A DNA stretch of 25,249 nucleotides from a virus, in IMG/VR virus record IMGVR_UViG_3300025655_003149, positions 1 to 25,249 of that record, one strand, 5' to 3'. Position 1 is the stretch's first letter. Every line of letters begins with the position of its first letter. Positions 22,290 to 25,249 of the stretch are shown piece after piece. Under the pieces are notes generated by a model, which saw only the letters and a list, made by a program, of their open reading frames with translations, was not told the origin of the DNA and did not search any database. The position numbers and the translations under genes are program-made.

Positions 22290-25249
22290 TTATAAGCGAC
22301 CTACAACAACTTCAATAACGCCTTCTTCGCCATCAAAGTTTTCTAGTGCCTTACCAATTACTGAACCTAGTACTGGGTTTTCTTCGGCACGTGCTGCACC
22401 ATTGCCTGCACTTACCATCATATCACCCTTACGTACTGGACCAACAACCTTACATGGAACGCGACCAGTTAGTGCTACATAAACACCTTCTGCGTCTGAG
22501 TTCATCATGTATGCTGGATCAGTAGAAACAACACCTGCAACCTTGCGATCCATATCGTGATCACAAACTTGAACTTCTGCATCACCACCAAAGCATACAA
22601 CTGTACCTGGCTCAATATCACCGTCTGCGGCATATTTTTCTGCCAAGTCAGCGTAGCGAGCGGCTGTTGCTGTACCAGAGAACAATGTTGCGTACAAAGT
22701 GTTGTTAGTGTTGTCAAAGTAGAAAGCACTATCTTCGTACACTGCCTTGTAGCCAGCAGTTGTATTAGCTGAGAACAAGATTGGGCAGTTAGTATCACCA
22801 GTGTCATCGTTGTTGATGTACAGGTTGTTAGCATTAGTTGCTGTAGTCGCTGTTGCTGCGTTACCTGAACAAGCGTTAGCGTTAGCAACGTTATTAACTG
22901 TAACCTGGTCAGTAGTACCATCGCCACGTGCTAGTGTGATAGTAGCATTGCTTACTGTCATTACGTTTGCTGCAGAACCTAGTGCCTGTGCTGAACTTGT
23001 GCCAACTTTGCCGCCAAGAGCAGTTGTAACTGATGCAGCATAAGAAGCATCATCATTAATTGCAGCAGCAAGTTCGTTCAGTGTATCCAACGCTGCTGGA
23101 GCACCACCAATCAAGTTAGAGATTGCTGTATCAGTGTAAGTGGTTGATGCTGAAGCGTTGTTTGCTAACAAGGTATCGACTTCTGACTCAGTGTAGTAAC
23201 GACCGTCGTGTGTGTGACTGTCGTTAGCAACAGCAACAGTTAGTGTAGCGTTACCCAAGTTAGTGAACGTTGCACTACCAGAAGCATCACCTGCTAGTGT
23301 TAGTGTTGGATCTTTACCTGCAACTGTTGAGATTGCAGCATCTAAGTCATCAAGTACGTCTTGTACGTTAGTTGAATTTGAATTACCAAACTCATCGTAA
23401 GTACCAATCTTGTATGCACCAGAAGTAGTGTTAGATGTACCATTTGCACCAAGCTCTGACTCGGTGTAGTAACGTCCATCGTGTGTGTGGCTGTCGTTAG
23501 CTACTGTAACCGACAATGTAGCATTGCCCATGTCAGTGAATGTAGCAGAACCTGAAGCATCGCCAGATAATGTCAATGACATATCGTGAGTTGTTGCCAA
23601 CTTACCATCAAGTGCTGCTTGCAAACCATCTACGTTACCAATAATGTGGTTGTGCGAATCGTCTGCAACAGTAGCAGTAATGCTTACATTACCTAGGTTA
23701 GTCATTGTAGCAGAACCGCTAACATCGCCAGTTAACGTAATTGTTGGATCATTTACGTTGATATCAAGAGTATTATCAGTATCATCATAAGTTACCGAAA
23801 CACCTGATTCTGTGTTACTTGACCACATAGCACCTGCTGTGTCAGCAATATACTCAGCCAATCCGTCAATGTTACCAACAACGTGGTTGTGCGAGTCGTC
23901 TGCAACAGTAACAGTTAGTGTAGCATTGCCTAGGTTAGTAAATGTAGCTGAACCTGAAGCATCGCCTGCTAGTGTTAGTGTTGGATCACTTGTAGCAGTT
24001 GTTGCTAGAGAAACGTTACCAGAACCGTCAACCGAAGCTGAACCAGTTACTGCACCAGTTAGGCTTAGTGTACGAGCAGTTGCCCAAGCACTTGCTGTAT
24101 CGGCGTTACCAGTTAAGTCACCTGTTACATTACCAGTTACGTTACCTGTTAAGTTACCAGTAAAGCCACCGCCTGCATACAAGTCTTCAGTGCCTGTTGA
24201 CCAACGATCGTTTGATTCATCCCAGTAGAACGAAACATTTGTTGAAGTACCACGCTCAATCTCAATACCGCCATTCTGTGATGGAGTGCCAGTTTCGTCT
24301 GAGTTTAGTACAAGCATGTTGTCACCAATGTTAACAGTGTTTGAGTTAACAGTAGTTGTAGTACCATTTACAGTCAAGTTACCTTGAACAATAACGTTAC
24401 CAGATGCTGTCATTGTAGCAGCAGTAATGTCGTCTGAGTTCAAAGAACCACCAACAGTTACGTCGCCTGATGTAGTTAAAGCAGTAACGCTTGGAGAAGC
24501 ATCTAACGCAACTGTTAGAGTGTTACCACTCATTGAAGTTGTGATGTTTGAGCCGCCTGCAACAGTCAATGTCTCAGTTAGTAGAGAAATTGTGCCTGTG
24601 CCTGAATCACCAGCAACTGGTAGATCAGAACTTACAGATGCTGTTGAAGCAGCAGTAACTTGACCTTGTGCGTTGATAGTTAAAACAGGAATTGCTGTAG
24701 CAGAACCGTACGATGCAGCAGTTACACCAGAGTTATCTAGGTTAACTGTAATTGTATCAGTAGTTGCTGCTGTTGACAGACCAGTACCACCAGTGATAGT
24801 AAATGTATCAGTACCAACAGTGATTGTATCTGAACCTGAATCAGCCGCAATAGTCATATCAGAGCTGATAGCAGTTGTGCCAGCAGCAGTTAAACGACCG
24901 TTTGCGTCTACTGTGAATGTTGGGATAGCAGTTGAAGAACCGTATGAACCAGCAGTAACAGCAGTAGCAGGTAAGCCAACAGTGATAGTGCCAGCAGACT
25001 CAGATACTGTAACTTCGTTAGCAGTGCCAGAGAATGTTAGCGTGTCGCCATCGCCTAGTGCAGTTGAGTTAGAACCATCTGTAACAGTAATCAACGAAGA
25101 TAAGTCTGCAGATAGTTGTGCGTCAACATATGCTTTAGTAGCAGCATCAGTTGATGCAGTTGGAGTACCTAGATCTTGAATCTTTTCACCGTTCATAGTG
25201 AAACCAACTGTACAAGAAATTGGGTTACCATCGTTAGATAGTAAGTTCT
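22290..25249 (-). CDS. Large repetitive tail fibre, N-terminus beyond the window
   Basis: The first in-window ATG is at 25196, but the frame stays open to the right edge (NLLSNDGNPISCTVGFT before the Met), so the gene is cut. After GEKIQDLGTPTASTDAATKAYVDAQ-type text come two or three copies of a beta module (TVDANGRLTAAGTTAISS, TINAQGQVTAASTASVSS). A stretch with GNLTGNVTGNVTGDLTGN and WDESNDRW follows, then four copies of a repeat with GDASGSATFTNLGNATL and DDSHNH or NDSHTH. The C-terminus has LAEKYAADGDIEPGTVVCFGG, VAGVVSTDPAY and VALTGRVPCKVVGPVRKGD, the conserved end of many marine phage fibres, possibly a chaperone-like or autoprocessing tip. It likely binds the host surface. Confidence 0.9.
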   Translation of the reverse strand, partial: NLLSNDGNPISCTVGFTMNGEKIQDLGTPTASTDAATKAYVDAQLSADLSSLITVTDGSNSTALGDGDTLTFSGTANEVTVSESAGTITVGLPATAVTAGSYGSSTAIPTFTVDANGRLTAAGTTAISSDMTIAADSGSDTITVGTDTFTITGGTGLSTAATTDTITVNLDNSGVTAASYGSATAIPVLTINAQGQVTAASTASVSSDLPVAGDSGTGTISLLTETLTVAGGSNITTSMSGNTLTVALDASPSVTALTTSGDVTVGGSLNSDDITAATMTASGNVIVQGNLTVNGTTTTVNSNTVNIGDNMLVLNSDETGTPSQNGGIEIERGTSTNVSFYWDESNDRWSTGTEDLYAGGGFTGNLTGNVTGNVTGDLTGNADTASAWATARTLSLTGAVTGSASVDGSGNVSLATTATSDPTLTLAGDASGSATFTNLGNATLTVTVADDSHNHVVGNIDGLAEYIADTAGAMWSSNTESGVSVTYDDTDNTLDINVNDPTITLTGDVSGSATMTNLGNVSITATVADDSHNHIIGNVDGLQAALDGKLATTHDMSLTLSGDASGSATFTDMGNATLSVTVANDSHTHDGRYYTESELGANGTSNTTSGAYKIGTYDEFGNSNSTNVQDVLDDLDAAISTVAGKDPTLTLAGDASGSATFTNLGNATLTVAVANDSHTHDGRYYTESEVDTLLANNASASTTYTDTAISNLIGGAPAALDTLNELAAAINDDASYAASVTTALGGKVGTSSAQALGSAANVMTVSNATITLARGDGTTDQVTVNNVANANACSGNAATATTATNANNLYINNDDTGDTNCPILFSANTTAGYKAVYEDSAFYFDNTNNTLYATLFSGTATAARYADLAEKYAADGDIEPGTVVCFGGDAEVQVCDHDMDRKVAGVVSTDPAYMMNSDAEGVYVALTGRVPCKVVGPVRKGDMMVSAGNGAARAEENPVLGSVIGKALENFDGEEGVIEVVVGRL
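23190..23988 (-). repeat. Four related coding repeats in the fibre
   Basis: Copies lie at about 23190-23312, 23455-23588, 23641-23750 and 23880-23988. Each encodes a GD(A/V)SGSAT(F/M) segment followed by a His-rich DSH-N/T-H end. The last two copies (toward the C-terminus) add DGRYYTESE. The DNA is similar enough to allow unequal recombination. Confidence 0.8.

Noticed and set aside
23190-23988. Spaced repeats considered as a CRISPR array.
   Set aside because: The units are in frame, of unequal length, diverged, and encode a fibre motif.
22801-25179. Several long plus-strand frames opposite the large fibre gene.
   Set aside because: They are antisense shadows of a repetitive Ala/Thr/Val-rich coding sequence, with no start signals or conserved motifs.

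Overview
The window is a piece of the virion-structure region of a T4-like (myovirus) tailed phage, most likely marine. A contractile-tail sheath, tail tube, neck and head-completion genes are recognisable by T4 nomenclature (gp18, gp19, gp13, gp14, gp15, gp4, probably gp16). The DNA is AT-rich, genes abut or overlap by one to four bases (TAATG, TGATG, ATGA), and T4-type late promoters (NATAAATA) lie just upstream of virion genes. No integrase, repressor, rRNA or tRNA was seen. The host is not identifiable. Radical SAM, SGNH and Nudix cargo between structural genes is typical of phages of abundant marine bacteria, but no photosynthesis gene is present to point to cyanobacteria.

Layout, left to right. 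74-5907 (minus strand): a twitch-type radical SAM enzyme, four uncharacterised proteins of which three begin with capsid-targeting-like peptides, a gp16-like small terminase and an SGNH-hydrolase-like cargo gene. 5931-12033 (minus): gp4 head-completion nuclease, a small conserved protein, a tube-initiator-like protein, gp19 tail tube, a terminator, and a very large gp18 sheath. 12135-12482 (plus): a double zinc-ribbon/HNH-like protein. 12469-17169 (minus): a hidden 40-codon membrane protein, a DexA-like exonuclease, a second radical SAM enzyme, a very basic protein with a capsid-targeting-like start, gp13, an unknown cargo protein and a conserved unknown protein with a consensus host-type promoter. 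17320-20368 (plus): gp14, gp15 and a Nudix hydrolase. 20350-25249 (minus): a possible Rossmann-like protein and three fibre-like genes, the last running off the right edge.

How it fits together: structural genes appear to be read late from NATAAATA promoters and build head, neck, tail and fibres. Two genes (DexA-like and the 374-residue unknown) have textbook TTGACA/TATAAT promoters and could be read early by unmodified host RNA polymerase. Several head-associated proteins probably enter the prohead through N-terminal targeting peptides cut by the gp21-type protease. Cargo genes sit between structural genes; two of them share an unusual 18-base leader and lack a Shine-Dalgarno sequence. The points most worth following are the targeting-peptide set, the near-leaderless promoters, the SD-masking palindrome at 4461-4478, the small coupled membrane protein, and tryptophan-rich surface modules that recur in gp18, gp14 and gp15.
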